Positions 23,471 to 33,818 of a stretch of DNA of 64,000 bases are shown one piece after another. How positions within the stretch are numbered: the stretch's first letter is position 1; each line of letters opens with the position of its first letter. Source of the DNA: Diplonema papillatum (Eukaryota; Euglenozoa; Diplonemea; Diplonemida; Diplonemidae); assembly GCA_030068145.1 (NCBI GenBank), contig JAPJBO010000009.1, positions 186,001 to 250,000 of the forward strand, written 5' to 3'. The notes beneath the pieces were generated by a model that worked only from the letters and a program-made list of their open reading frames with translations, was not told where the DNA came from and searched no databases. Position numbers and translations under genes: made by a program.

Positions 23471-23666
23471 TTTTACAAAGAGAGGGAATTCAGCCCAGTA
23501 GTTCTACCACTTACCAAGAAGAAATTCGCTTTGAATTTAGTCTTGGGCCCCCCACACGCTTTTTTAGAGCGCAAGTTCACTTTTGGATCCGGGGTGTTGT
23601 AGTCTCCTGGTGAGATTTTTACAAAAGATAGCTGTGGCCGGCGGAGGGTGAATGGGTGAAGAGTAC

Positions 23667-24191
23667 CTAGCGTTCATGTTCAGGAAGAAGATGGTGGCGG
23701 TGGACAGGGACTGCCACATCTTCAGGTTCGCGAAGGCGTCTTCCTTCTTGTCCGGGAAGATGTCGCTGAGGACGGCGCTGGTCTGCGTGTTCCACGTCGC
23801 GTCTCCGAGGCCCCACAGCGCCGCGCACGGCAGCAAAACGGCGTACTTCTTGTCGCAGTCGCCCACATCGACGGCGAGCAGCGTGATCACGACCGCGGCC
23901 TGGCACATCGTCCCCAGGCAGATTATGGGGAACCTGCCCCAGATGTCGGAAAGCTTCCCGAACGCGAACGACCCGCACACGTCGGCGGCGCCGAACGCCG
24001 CCATGACGTATCCGATGTTCTCCAGCCCGACGGACGCCTTGACCCAGTCGTTCGTGTAAGACCCCCACGCAAACCCCTGCTGGATGCCGGAATACATTAT
24101 GAGCGGGATCAGCGCGAGAAGCCGCTTGTCCTTCAACAGCCTCAGCATCCCCCGGACCGACTCCGCCAACGGCTTCACTTCAGCGTCAGTC
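23667..24191 (-). CDS. UNC93-like transporter, exon 3
   Basis: Encodes residues from TDAEVKPLAESVRGML through LIPLIMYSGIQQGFAWGSYT, GAADVCGSFAFGKLSDIWGR and DAFANLKMWQSLSTATIFFL to NMNA. This is the second half of an MFS-fold UNC93 protein with six hydrophobic segments. The acceptor is GAAGCAG|GACTGACG at 24192/24191 and the donor GCTAG|GTACTC at 23667/23666. Both junctions keep the frame. Confidence 0.82.
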
Positions 24192-24649
24192 CTGCTTCGT
24201 GTATTCGGTTCGCGATCTCACTCCCTTGCTGCGTCTCTTTTAATCTTGCGCAATACATTGAAGAGCAACCCGCAAGATTGCTGATCAATTTACAAATGGG
24301 CCGTTTACCACAATAGGTCTCGCAGGCTAAAAGCCCCTGGCCGACAGAACAATGCAGGTAAGGGAAGTCGGGCGAACTGGATCCGTAACTTCGTGGTACC
24401 GGTTTCTCAATGGAATCCCAAGGTGTATAATCTTAGCATGAGGGGGATGCTTGTGTAGTAGTTGTCCGCGTGCCTCTCTGAGTATGCATACAGAACCGCA
24501 GCTGCAGAAAGTTCACGCTCACCAACGTTCCCGGGGCCAGGGTGAGCATCTGTGCAATCTTACCAGTATACGCTGACGATACCAAAGTGTAACCAGTCTG
24601 CAGATCGGTGCCGCACGTTACGCTTGGAAAGAGATAATTCAGGGCATAC
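24192..24649 (-). other. UNC93-like gene intron 2 (458 bp)
   Basis: Begins GTATGCCC after GATGACGAAAA and ends GAAGCAG. Phase 2 joining gives EDDEK|TDAEVKP. It includes a SINE-like 3' end near 24245-24295. A stronger-looking donor (ACTG|GTAAGATT, near 24565) exists but does not join exon 3 in frame at the chosen acceptor. Confidence 0.6.
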
Positions 24650-24839
24650 TTTTCGTCATCCTCTTGGACGTCCGTGACGAGGAACACTGTCATCAAGGTG
24701 CCAGCGCCAGCGAAGCACAAGTAGAACAGGAACAACGACGTGTTCGACCAGTCGGCGACGTTGAGCAGCAAAGACGCAGTGAGATTCCCAGAGATTTGCG
24801 TCGACTGGAAAATCGCGTAGAACACCCCGAAAAACGACC
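24650..24839 (-). CDS. UNC93-like transporter, exon 2
   Basis: Encodes GSFFGVFYAIFQSTQISGNL, TASLLLNVADWSNTS, LFLFYLCFAGAGTLMTVFLV and TDVQEDDE. FFxxFxxxFQSxQIxGNL is the most recognisable UNC93 family signature. The acceptor is CACACCAG|GGTCG at 24840/24839. The leading GG completes the G left by exon 1 at 55820 as GGG. Confidence 0.85.
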
Positions 24840-25732
24840 CTGGTGTGGTGTGTACAGTGAAGCTCGCTGGACTCTGAAGTATTCTGCCTTGTATTGCACA
24901 ATACTCCTTTACCTAAGGCCTAGGTACTAAGCGCACGAAGGGCGTCGATGCATAATGTGGTGCGTGCGCTTACGCCCGCCACTAAACCCAGATTTACCTG
25001 TGTTTCGTGCGGGTTGCAGCACATTTACCTCCTTTGAGATTTGGAACATTGTTGCGATAGTGGGGAGTCATCGGGCATGCCGATGAGTACCACACTATCG
25101 TAGCCTTTCGCTACGTGACACCGGATGGTCACTCTTCTGCGCGCTTCCGTCGTGGTGCAACCCGCGACGGCTGCAACTGCTGCTGGTGGCTTGTGACAAG
25201 TTCGTCGTCAGATCCGGATTCGGAGTCTTCGTCCTCCAGCTTCCGGCGAGCGGCACGGTGATTGAGACGGCGGTTATCTCTTCGCACGTGATGTGCCATG
25301 CTTTCGCCTCTTTAGCTCGGCCCGTTTGGTGCTTCGCTTCTTCTTCGATTGCTCGCCCGGGTTCATCGGTTGCGCGTCGATTTCTGCTTCTTCTCGGCGC
25401 TTGGGCGATGGTCGTGTTGCCTTCGATTGCACTTCGACGCGTCCTTTGCGCCTTTTCGGTACCGGCTCCGCCGCGGAGTCCGATTGCCGCTTCTTCGCTG
25501 TCGTTGAGGGTCGAGCTGTGTCGGCAGGGGTGCGCGATCGTCGTGCGACCCGTAACGGTCGCAGAGGCCGAGGAGCCGCGTCTTGTTCTTACCCCCTTTT
25601 CGAGATCTCGCAGCTGGCAGTCTCCTCAAAAAAGTTTCCTACAAAGCAGGCGCTTATGATTTTGTGTTGTGCGCACCAGCGGAACCCGCCTGCTGGTAAG
25701 TTTCATGTAGTACGCTGCGGACTACAAATTTT
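24840..25732. other. Repeat remnants, no gene recognised
   Basis: Within intron 1. 24955-25035 resembles parts of families 5 and 6 (CGCCACGAAACCCAGATTTACC type). 25271-25400 repeats the right arm and basic-peptide segment of 12820-12985. The open frames at 25186-25772 overlap these and have no motif. Confidence 0.45.
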
Positions 25733-25935
25733 TAGCGTTATTTGTGGTCGGTATTTTAAAGTCTCCGGTTGACCGTAGAGGCTTGGGTATGGAGGGGATT
25801 GAGAAAAGTGAGAGGGTGCCGCTCGTTTCGGGTGATGTGTCACTCCGTTGTGAAACCTTGTGAAGTCCCCTAACGCGTTTAGGGGGTGTTTGGAATTGGG
25901 TAGGGAGTGGTCGTTCTGCTACGGCGTGAAAAGCC
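25733..25935. repeat. Dispersed repeat family 3, copy 2
   Basis: Matches 9905-10125 from TTTTTAGCGTTATTTGTGG to GGTCGTTCTGCTACGGCG. Confidence 0.8.
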
Positions 25936-27400
25936 AGGAAGTTTCGACGCTAATCTTCGACTCTTGATTATGTTCACCGGGTTTTGAGTCAACGATGCAT
26001 TGTTAACAAAAAGTAGGAGAAAGTAGAAAGGGAAACTAAAGTTTTCGTTGACCGCACTAGAAGAAGAAAGCGGACGGAACGTCCACCCCAGGGTAGTGCG
26101 GTCAACGAAAAACAGTATGTCGTTCGAACGAACCTTGTGAAGTCCCCTAACGCGTTTAGGGGGTGTTTGGAATTGGGTAGGGAGTGGTCGTTCTGCTGCG
26201 GCGTGAAAAGCCAGGAAGTTTCGACGCTAATCTTCGACTCTTGATTATGTTCACCGGGTTTTGAGTCAACGATGCATTGTTCACAAAAAGTAGGAGAAAG
26301 TAGAAAGGGAAACTAAAGTTTTCGTTGACCGCACTAGAAGAAGAAAGCGGACGGAACGTCCACCCCAGGGTAGTGCGGTCAACGAAAAACAGTATGTCGT
26401 TCGAACGAACCTTGTGAAGTCCCCTAACGCGTTTAGGGGGTGTTTGGAATTGGGTAGGGAGTGGTCGTTCTGCTGCGGCGTGAAAAGCCAGGAAGTTTCG
26501 ACGCTAATCTTCGACTCTTGATTATGTTCACCGGGTTTTGAGTCAACAATGCATTGTTAACAAAAAGTAGGAGAAAGTAGAAAGGGAAACTAAAGTTTTC
26601 GTTGACCGCACTAGAAGAAGAAAGCGGACGGAACGTCCACCCCAGGGTAGTGCGGTCAACGAAAAACAGTATGTCGTTCGAACGAACCTTGTGAAGTCCC
26701 CTAACGCGTTTAGGGGGTGTTTGGAATTGGGTAGGGAGTGGTCGTTCTGCTGCGGCGTGAAAAGCCAGGAAGTTTCGACGCTAATCTTCGACTCTTGATT
26801 ATGTTCACCGGGTTTTGAGTCAACAATGCATTGTTAACAAAAAGTAGGAGAAAGTAGAAAGGGAAACTAAAGTTTTCGTTGACCGCACTAGAAGAAGAAA
26901 GCGGACGGAACGTCCACCCCAGGGTAGTGCGGTCAACGAAAAACAGTATGTCGTTCGAACGAACCTTGTGAAGTCCCCTAACGCGTTTAGGGGGTGTTTG
27001 GAATTGGGTAGGGAGTGGTCGTTCTGCTGCGGCGTGAAAAGCCAGGAAGTTTCGACGCTAATCTTCGACTCTTGATTATGTTCACCGGGTTTTGAGTCAA
27101 CAATGCATTGTTCACAAAAAGTAGGAGAAAGTAGAAAGGGAAACTAAAGTTTTCGTTGACCGCACTAGAAGAAGAAAGCGGACGGAACGTCCTGTGAAGT
27201 CCCCTAACGCGTTTAGGGGGTGTTTGGAATTGGGTAGGGAGTGGTCGTTCTGCTACGGCGTGAAAAGCCAGGAAGTTTCGACGCTAATCTTCGACTCTTG
27301 ATTATGTTCACCGGGTTTTGAGTCAACCATGCATTGTTAACAAAAAGTAGGAGAAAGTAGAAAGGGAAACTAAAGTTTTCGTTGACCGCACTAGAAGAAG
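25861..27400. repeat. 277-bp tandem repeat, about 5.5 copies, each with a strong hairpin
   Basis: TGAAGTCCCCTAACGCGTTT starts at 25861, 26138, 26415, 26692 and 26969, an exact 277-bp period, and at 27195 after a 51-bp deletion. Each full unit contains TTTTCGTTGACCGCACTA and, about 34 nt on, its reverse complement TAGTGCGGTCAACGAAAA. The copies are nearly identical. Confidence 0.95.
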
Positions 27401-27968
27401 TGTGAAAACGGGTTTTTGCCTAGAGGCTTTTCGTGTTATTCTGCAGATGCTTTGGGCTATCTTTGTGTCTATGCTTTCAGTTGTCTTCTTAACCATGGTT
27501 AAGTGCGCAAATGGTGTCAGCCGAAGCTGGTAAAGCTTCGGCGCCGCCCACGTTATGTTTGTTTAGCATTGAGTTCTTTTAAGTACATGAACCACATGGA
27601 TTAGCATGCACTGTTTAGCAGCGGCTGCCAAACATCCCGTGACACCGCGCGAGGTGGTAGAACGCTCGTTTATTTTCTTCTCGATTGCTTTTGATGGGGC
27701 ATGCAGGCCTGAAATGCAAGAATGGAAAGGAGACGGGGGAAAAAAAAAAAAAAAAAAAGAAGAAAGCGGACGGAACGTCCACCCCAGGGTAGTGCGGTCA
27801 ACGAAAAACAGTATGTCGTTCGAACGAACTGAGGCGGTCGCCCTCGTAAGAAGGTGACGGCCTACTTGGGCTCAGTTTCTTCACACATTGCATGTGGCTA
27901 AAAAAATATGCCTTCGCTCTTTGGGAGGTCACATTTTTACCTTACCGGGAAAATTTCCCACTGGAACC
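27401..27968. other. Repeat remnants, no gene recognised
   Basis: 27565-27612 (TTGAGTTCTTTTAAGTACAT, GAACCACATGGATTAGCATG) is identical to 59543-59586. 27755-27830 repeats the hairpin part of the 277-bp unit after an A run. 27925-27960 (GGGAGGTCACATTTTTACCT) is the reverse complement of 55285-55325. Confidence 0.55.
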
Positions 27969-30900
27969 AGGGGGGAAAATCTTAGTTTCGTGTTCAGGCG
28001 CTACTTGCCTCTAAGTGTTTGATGCTAGCATCAAGTCTTCTTCGCGGAATGCAGAGTCTTTTTTCTTCTTTTTTTCTTTTTTTCCGTTTTCTGTTTTTTC
28101 TGTTCTTTCTTTCGTTGTCGCCAATTTCTTTTTTCTCCTTTTACTTCTAATTTTAACTTTAATTTTCTTTACCATGGTATTTTTGGACTTTCTGGTGCCG
28201 TAGAGTAGTTCTTCTTTCTCTATGCCGCCCACGTCGATGTTCGTTTAGCAGCGGCTGCCGAATCATGCCGTGGCACCGTCCTTTTGTGCGTCTGCCTTGC
28301 TGAAGAAGTGTGGGAAAGGAGTCCAGGACTCCGTGGTTTGAAACCATGTGCTATGGCTTCACTTCCTCCTCCCTTCGTCCGTTTTTCTTTAAAAAAAGGG
28401 GGTTTACAAATTGGGTTGTGGCTCGTAACCAACCGCCACGGGGCACTACTTCCACCAGGTGAAAGTGTTTACGCTTTCTCGAGAGAGATGACGTAGCCAT
28501 TGGTTGTGAATCTCCTGGCACATTCCTCCCATGAGAGTACGGATACTTGCTGGTCGTCGTAGCATACCCATTCATCGTCTTCCTTTAACACGGTATAGTA
28601 ATGACCTGCCGTTGCTCTTCCGGTGTGGATAATGAAGCCTTTTACCGTGTAGGAGTCTTCACCGATCAGTATGGTTTGTCGGATCGGGGTGCGGGCTGGT
28701 ATTTTTATTTCTTCGCGTGTTTTTTTCGATAGCTGTGCTCGTTGCAGTAGTACATCCATTTGCTTTGGAAATGTGTAATCTTCCTTCGTGGATCCAACGG
28801 TCTTTTTGTTACAGGTGCTACAGGGGAAGTCGTCCACTTTGGTTGCTCTCTTGTTTTGCACTTTCTTTATCAGATCCTCAACTGACTCGGTGTAGGGCTT
28901 CTCCCTGTTTTTGAGTTCAAGCATCAGGAACGGTTCTGACGCCGGCGATGCTCGTGAAGACTCTTTGCATATTGTGCACGTTGTCAAACGGGAGTATGTC
29001 ACCGTAGCTTGGTCGTCGTCGTCGCCCGTCACGCAGGAGCGTATCCACGTCAGCAGTTCGTGCACGTCCCGATGCGCGGAGTCGTCTGCCGTCGTGTTGA
29101 ACACGAGGCTCCGGAGTGTGGCCATTGTACCGTGGATGTTTTGGCCTGCGTCGAAATCCGTGAACAGCCTCTGCACCATCTGCTGGTTGGTGTCCAGGTG
29201 CGTTAGGTTTGCGAGTTGTAGTCGGAAGGACGTCCTTCGCGCCAGGAACTGCACGCTGGCGGCGAAGAAACATGAGTTGCGAATGTTCGTTATGCCGTTG
29301 CGTCCAGGTGGGTTTGTTGGTTTCGTCGCAGGGTGCGTAGTGCTGGTGGGTTCGGATTTGTGCGGCGACGTAGACTGCGGCGAGGTTCTCCCGGGTGGAT
29401 GTTTCGGTGAGCCGTCGGGCGGTTGCGGCGTGCGGATGCTGATGTACGATTTTTCCTCGTTGGTCGGGCGACCTTCGTCATAGGCCTTTCCGACGAAGTG
29501 GTAAAACCGTGACAGCACTCGCGCATCTAATTCGTACTTTCCGTACGTTTGTGCCACGAACGTGTCGAACGTGCGCCGGAGTTCCCGTCCAGAGAATCCT
29601 CGGTTCCGAAGTCTGTAGTACACCTTCATGACCTCGACCTTCAGATCTGGCATGTTGTTGCAGATGCGCGCTGCTCGGATCAGTGCGCCTTTGAAGATCG
29701 AGGTTCCGGTGTTTCGTGGTACCGTGGATTCGACGTGGGTGTACTTTATCGGATTCCAGGGGAATTCCTCACCCTTGTCCAGGACAGACATCCGAATGAA
29801 GTCCGTCTTGTCATTCCTCTCCATCCGGATCCGCATCCCCAAAAAGACTACGTCGTCGACACCTTTCGACGTTTCACCATACTCCATGCCGTAGATATCT
29901 TCCGGCGGTGGTCGAACACCCCAGGTCAGGAAGTCGTCAATGAATCTGACGCTGTCGGCGTGATTCCTGGCCTCTTCTTGCAATCCTTTCGCGACCAGGC
30001 CGTCGATGTACTGCTTTTCGCACCAGTAGCAGTATAAGTTGGCGAGGTCTGGGCTTGCATTGCCGCCCATGGGGATTCCGGATACCTGCTGGTAGCATGT
30101 TCCACCGTTGGTGACGAAGGTGTTACCAACAATGAAGCTGACCAGTGCTCGAATCTCTTCGACATTGTAGGAGGTCGTGTTCGATTCGTCTGGTTTCCCA
30201 AATTCGAAGCGGTGTTTGGCGCGCTGGGCTTCTACGTTCGCTCCTTTTTCGGACTTCATGTACTCGAAAGCCTCTGCAACCGCAGACATAACATAGTCAA
30301 CAATCTGCTTCTGCGGAATCTTCGTGTACATCTCTTTGAAGTCGAAGGTTCGTGGCGCTTTTTTGCGCAGTCGAGCGTAGTTCGTCTTTATGTGTACTGC
30401 TACGTCATCGACCGACTCCACGACGAAGAAACGACGTATCCCCGTTTGCAAAAACGTCGCTTCGTCCTTGCTTCGGAGCGTTGCTAGCACCAGCTTCAGC
30501 AAACCGGAGGCTTCTTGGTGTGCAGGGGTTGTGGATGCACGTGTCTTCATTCGTTTCTTGTCGCGGCCTTTTTCGTCTCGGTCCTTCTGTTCGTCTTTCT
30601 TCTCAACGTTTCCTTTCTCCGACACGCCGGCAATGTACCGCATCCGTGGTTCGGGTTTGTGGAGCTTCGGGATGCCGTAAAGGTACGGTAGGTTGTCGGT
30701 GTGTACGAACTTGTGTGACTTGTTGAAGTCACGGTGTCGTTCGAGCACGTCATCAATCGACTCGCCAACTTCCTGGTACGTTGAACTCTGTTGTAATTCG
30801 TCCCGTAAGAGCTCCTTGTATTTTTCCTTGCAGATAAACCCGAAGTCATGGGACGTCTTATCTACAGGGAGAAACACGAGGTGCTCCTGGAGCTTCTTCA

Positions 30901-33818
30901 GGGTGCGTAAGGCGTCTCGGAGTTGAGGTTCGTCGGTGTGCGCGTTGAGAGTTCCAAGGACGGCGTCGAACTCTTCGACCAGAGTTGTTGAAAATCTGGT
31001 CTTCTCGTCCTCGCTCGCCTTCGGGAAATTCGAGTTCACGAATTCTTCGACGTCGTGTCTTATCGAGTCGTACATAGTCATCGGACTACTCGCGACCCGG
31101 TATTTTCGTCCTTTTCGAAAAAGTGAAAGGAGGGCTTCGTCAGTCTTCAGATCCGTTGCAAGTCCTAAAGCGTGTCCACCAAGATCCGGGCGGTGTGGTG
31201 TCATATGCTGCATGCATGGGCAAACCGAACCTGAGCTAGTCGGTTGATTCGCTTCGTAACTTACTTCGGTGACGTTGCTGACGAGGGTTACCAAAGGTGG
31301 CTTCAGGCGGTTGCTCACCATGAGGTTTTTGAGGACGGCCGGGTTGGGGCACGTTTCGCGAACCCGTGCGCGTGACAGGACGCCGGCAATTGCTGTCCGG
31401 TCTTGTGCCGGGTGATGATGCGTCAGCTTGAAATACCGTCGTGGGGGGGCCGCCGGTTTCTCGGTTCTGTTGCGGATGCGCGCACTGAGGAGTCGTTCAA
31501 GGATTCGTACTTTGTCTGTGACGTCTTTTCCTTGAACGAAGGTTCTCAGCCACGTGCGTAGGCGGAGGGCGCGATTGGGATGCCATGTTGACATGTCGTA
31601 GGTTCCCAGTCGGTCCTGTGGGAGTGTCAACAGGTGGTCCAACTGTTTCCTCAACCCAGAACAGAAGCCCGGGGAGGTGTCAATGTGGAGTTCGTCGTTT
31701 TCCATGCGGTGCCAGACGCTGCCGTCGGTGCGTCGTTTGCGGAGGCGTTGCGGTGGACGTTGCCTCCTCTTCTTCTTTGCAGCCTTGTTGTTGACCCTCT
31801 CTCCCTGTCGCCGATTCGTCATGTTCAATGGCGGGTTTAGCCATTTGATCCAAAACTCTTCGATTGGGAGAGCCACGCGCGCGAAGTCAGCGGGCTGTGC
31901 GTACAGCCGTTCCGGAACATTCTGTATCGGACACGCGTAGAGCTTCCGGCCTCGCTTTCGTAATTGTTGCGATACACGGTTGCCCTTTGAGTTCCGATTT
32001 TCCCAGTGCTTGCTGTTTCGCACCTCGGCCGTCTTCGACGTCTGACCCACGTAGAGGACGGTGCCCCCTTCGTTCAGAAGTACGTAGATCACTCCCGTCG
32101 TGTTGTCGGCGACGTCGCTTCGGTCGGTTCCGCATTTGTTCCGCCCATTCGACACTTTTGTGCCGTATCGCTTCCAGAAGATTTCGATCGCGCTTTTTCT
32201 TCGGCTTCCGTGATCGTCGTCGTCGTCGTCAGGGTGGCGGCGCGTGTGGACAAAAGCGGCGAGGAAACGAGTGTCAGATTTGGGCCGGTTTGTTTTTTGT
32301 TTTCGCCGTTCTTTTCTGTTGGCGCGTGCACTTTTATTGTTTTTTTGGTTTTTTTGGTTTTTTTCGTTTTGTTTTTTTGCCTCAGAGTCACGTGGTCGTT
32401 CTTCCGATTTTTCTTGGCGGCGTTTTCGTGCTTGTGCTCTGGGTTTTTCTTTTTGCGGCCTCTTTTGTTCGCGCTCCTTTTGTCGATCGTTGTGAACCGG
32501 GTGGCTAGTCGTTCCACGGTTCCTCTGTTCTGGGGCTGCTTGGGGTCTGGAAAGACCTTTCTCGCAGGGCTTCTTTGTTTTGGGGGCCGCTTGGGGTCTG
32601 GGGTGACCTTTGTCGCAGCGTTTCTCTTCCTTTCCCTCTCTCCGTGTCGCTGGGAAACGACCAACAAGTTCAGGTCCTTCCTGGGAGTGGCGCTGTCGGA
32701 AAATAAGGCATTCGTCATCTGTCCGAATCGGATATCCGACGACTACCTTAGCGTCTGTTCCGTCGAGTTCATCATCAAAGTAGTTAACTTTCATGTTATC
32801 GGACTCGGTGGTGGTAGACGACGCAGCACTCCGCCTCGAATGGTTATGCTTCCTAGGCACTTTCAATGGCGATTTAGAGACGGGTGTGGGATTTTTTATT
32901 TTGGGTCTATCAACGTGTCGGGCTGACAGGTCCAAAAGCGGTCCTGCGGCGTTTTTTAGGGCCACACGGCAAGGGGCCATCGTGTGGTTACAACATCCAT
33001 GAGGTCGGTATCAGTTCGGGTCTCCGTCGTTGCCCGGGGTTCTGGTTTCCCTGGTCTTGCTGCACTGGTGTGGATGGCACCTGTGCTTTTCTGTACCCTT
33101 TTTAGTTGGGGTATTTTTGCTTAGAAAGGACCCTGGAGTTCGTCCGTTCGTCTTCTTCCTGTCAGTTGTGAATGGCTGCCCCGACAAGAGCCACTGACGG
33201 GGAGTTGGCTTGGGGCTCGCTCAAAGGTTGTTCTAAGCTGGGGGAAAAAGTGGGGCGCAGGAAGGTTGACAGCCTTCCTCTCTGACGCGGGGTTGCGGGG
33301 CGGGGGTAAAATAAAACTTTTACTTTGCATCGGGGCCGGTACCGTATGGCGCTCGAAAGTACTGTAGTGGTACCGGCCGCGGCCAACAAAGGGATGCGGG
33401 GTTTTGCTTCCGGCTATCAGTCCCTGTGCTGCAGAGAAGCTGGGACGTCACATTTTGCATCCGGTAGGCGGGACGGGGGTAGGCAGCTGAGTGCTTTGTT
33501 TTCCGTTTCGCCACCCGGAAGACTGTTCTTTGTTGGGAAATGAAGGAGGGAAGAGAATAACTGGCAATTGACCTTTTCCCGCGTAGACAACGCGGTCCTT
33601 TCCAAATCTCGCCTTGTTTTGGGAATTCGGAGGTGGGGTGTTGTCAGTTCGATGCTGTTTATTGGGCCGTTCTCCTGCCGGTGCTGCTTTACTGCAGTCG
33701 GCCAGAGTTTTCCTATCTTCGTAGGTTGTTGGGTATTCCCTTGTTTTTGGGGAACTGTTGTCTTCTCCATTGGAGAGCAGAGTAAGACCTGTGTCTTCAG
33801 AAGACCGGCATACTCCGT
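27969..33818 (-). mobile_element. Penelope-like retroelement, full unit (5850 bp)
   Basis: The unit is defined by the exact 5850-bp offset between 27969-29096 and 33819-34946, which are nearly identical (one substitution noticed). On the minus strand the order is a 5' leader of about 840 bp, one 1503-codon gene, and a 3' region of about 500 bp with a T/C-rich tract. A 5'-truncated copy lies directly upstream in the same orientation, the partial-tandem (pseudo-LTR) arrangement typical of Penelope-like elements. The element is co-oriented with the UNC93-like gene whose intron it occupies. The intact long frame suggests recent activity. Confidence 0.88.
28469..32980 (-). CDS. Penelope-like polyprotein: GIY-YIG endonuclease, reverse transcriptase, ubiquitin-specific protease
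   Basis: 1503 residues. 1-290: basic, low complexity. About 293-385: GIY-YIG nuclease (GVIYVLLNEGGTVLYVGQTS, ending EEFWIKWLNPPLN). About 390-690: linker with CPCMQH. About 690-1090: reverse transcriptase with DFKEMYTKI (motif A), SGIPMGGNASPDLANLY (motif B) and SVRFIDDFL (catalytic DD near 1012). About 1230-1503: C19 ubiquitin-specific protease with Cys box GITNIRNSCFFAASVQFLA (nucleophile C1237), a QDAHEF-like DVHELLTW, paired zinc-type CTIC and CSTC, and His box HTGRATAGHYYTV (H1460) with WVCYDD (D1475/D1476). An N-terminal GIY-YIG places it with Naiad/Chlamys-type Penelope-like elements. The protease fusion is in frame and complete, with no stop or splice needed, and recurs in the neighbouring truncated copy. 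The protease could remove ubiquitin from the element's own protein or from host factors. Confidence 0.9.
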   Translation of the reverse strand: MAPCRVALKNAAGPLLDLSARHVDRPKIKNPTPVSKSPLKVPRKHNHSRRSAASSTTTESDNMKVNYFDDELDGTDAKVVVGYPIRTDDECLIFRQRHSQEGPELVGRFPATRREGKEEKRCDKGHPRPQAAPKTKKPCEKGLSRPQAAPEQRNRGTTSHPVHNDRQKEREQKRPQKEKPRAQARKRRQEKSEERPRDSEAKKQNEKNQKNQKNNKSARANRKERRKQKTNRPKSDTRFLAAFVHTRRHPDDDDDDHGSRRKSAIEIFWKRYGTKVSNGRNKCGTDRSDVADNTTGVIYVLLNEGGTVLYVGQTSKTAEVRNSKHWENRNSKGNRVSQQLRKRGRKLYACPIQNVPERLYAQPADFARVALPIEEFWIKWLNPPLNMTNRRQGERVNNKAAKKKRRQRPPQRLRKRRTDGSVWHRMENDELHIDTSPGFCSGLRKQLDHLLTLPQDRLGTYDMSTWHPNRALRLRTWLRTFVQGKDVTDKVRILERLLSARIRNRTEKPAAPPRRYFKLTHHHPAQDRTAIAGVLSRARVRETCPNPAVLKNLMVSNRLKPPLVTLVSNVTEVSYEANQPTSSGSVCPCMQHMTPHRPDLGGHALGLATDLKTDEALLSLFRKGRKYRVASSPMTMYDSIRHDVEEFVNSNFPKASEDEKTRFSTTLVEEFDAVLGTLNAHTDEPQLRDALRTLKKLQEHLVFLPVDKTSHDFGFICKEKYKELLRDELQQSSTYQEVGESIDDVLERHRDFNKSHKFVHTDNLPYLYGIPKLHKPEPRMRYIAGVSEKGNVEKKDEQKDRDEKGRDKKRMKTRASTTPAHQEASGLLKLVLATLRSKDEATFLQTGIRRFFVVESVDDVAVHIKTNYARLRKKAPRTFDFKEMYTKIPQKQIVDYVMSAVAEAFEYMKSEKGANVEAQRAKHRFEFGKPDESNTTSYNVEEIRALVSFIVGNTFVTNGGTCYQQVSGIPMGGNASPDLANLYCYWCEKQYIDGLVAKGLQEEARNHADSVRFIDDFLTWGVRPPPEDIYGMEYGETSKGVDDVVFLGMRIRMERNDKTDFIRMSVLDKGEEFPWNPIKYTHVESTVPRNTGTSIFKGALIRAARICNNMPDLKVEVMKVYYRLRNRGFSGRELRRTFDTFVAQTYGKYELDARVLSRFYHFVGKAYDEGRPTNEEKSYISIRTPQPPDGSPKHPPGRTSPQSTSPHKSEPTSTTHPATKPTNPPGRNGITNIRNSCFFAASVQFLARRTSFRLQLANLTHLDTNQQMVQRLFTDFDAGQNIHGTMATLRSLVFNTTADDSAHRDVHELLTWIRSCVTGDDDDQATVTYSRLTTCTICKESSRASPASEPFLMLELKNREKPYTESVEDLIKKVQNKRATKVDDFPCSTCNKKTVGSTKEDYTFPKQMDVLLQRAQLSKKTREEIKIPARTPIRQTILIGEDSYTVKGFIIHTGRATAGHYYTVLKEDDEWVCYDDQQVSVLSWEECARRFTTNGYVISLEKA

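Larger units (their letters stand above)
22059..23666 (-). other. UNC93-like gene intron 3, filled with rRNA and SINE-like fragments
   Basis: Starts GTACTC at the exon 3 side and ends CACACAG. It contains an LSU rRNA fragment (22413-22602) inside a 0.7-kb segment flanked by diverged direct repeats of about 70 bp (22081-22157 and 22852-22922), then a chain of repeats at 22940-23470. A strong hairpin GCACGGGG..CCCCGTGC lies at 22684-22709. Confidence 0.65.

Noticed and set aside
24560..24580. Alternative exon 2 donor ACTG|GTAAGATT
   Set aside because: A better donor consensus, but it adds 27 residues unlike the family and does not join exon 3 in frame at GAAGCAG|GACTG. The GTATGCCC donor restores EDDEK|TDAEVKP.
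27969..28468. Hammerhead ribozyme in the Penelope-like 3' region
   Set aside because: Hammerheads are known in Penelope-like elements. The only CTGANGA match (plus strand near 28302, followed by GAAA) is antisense to the element and lacks a pairing stem II, and no match was found on the element's strand.
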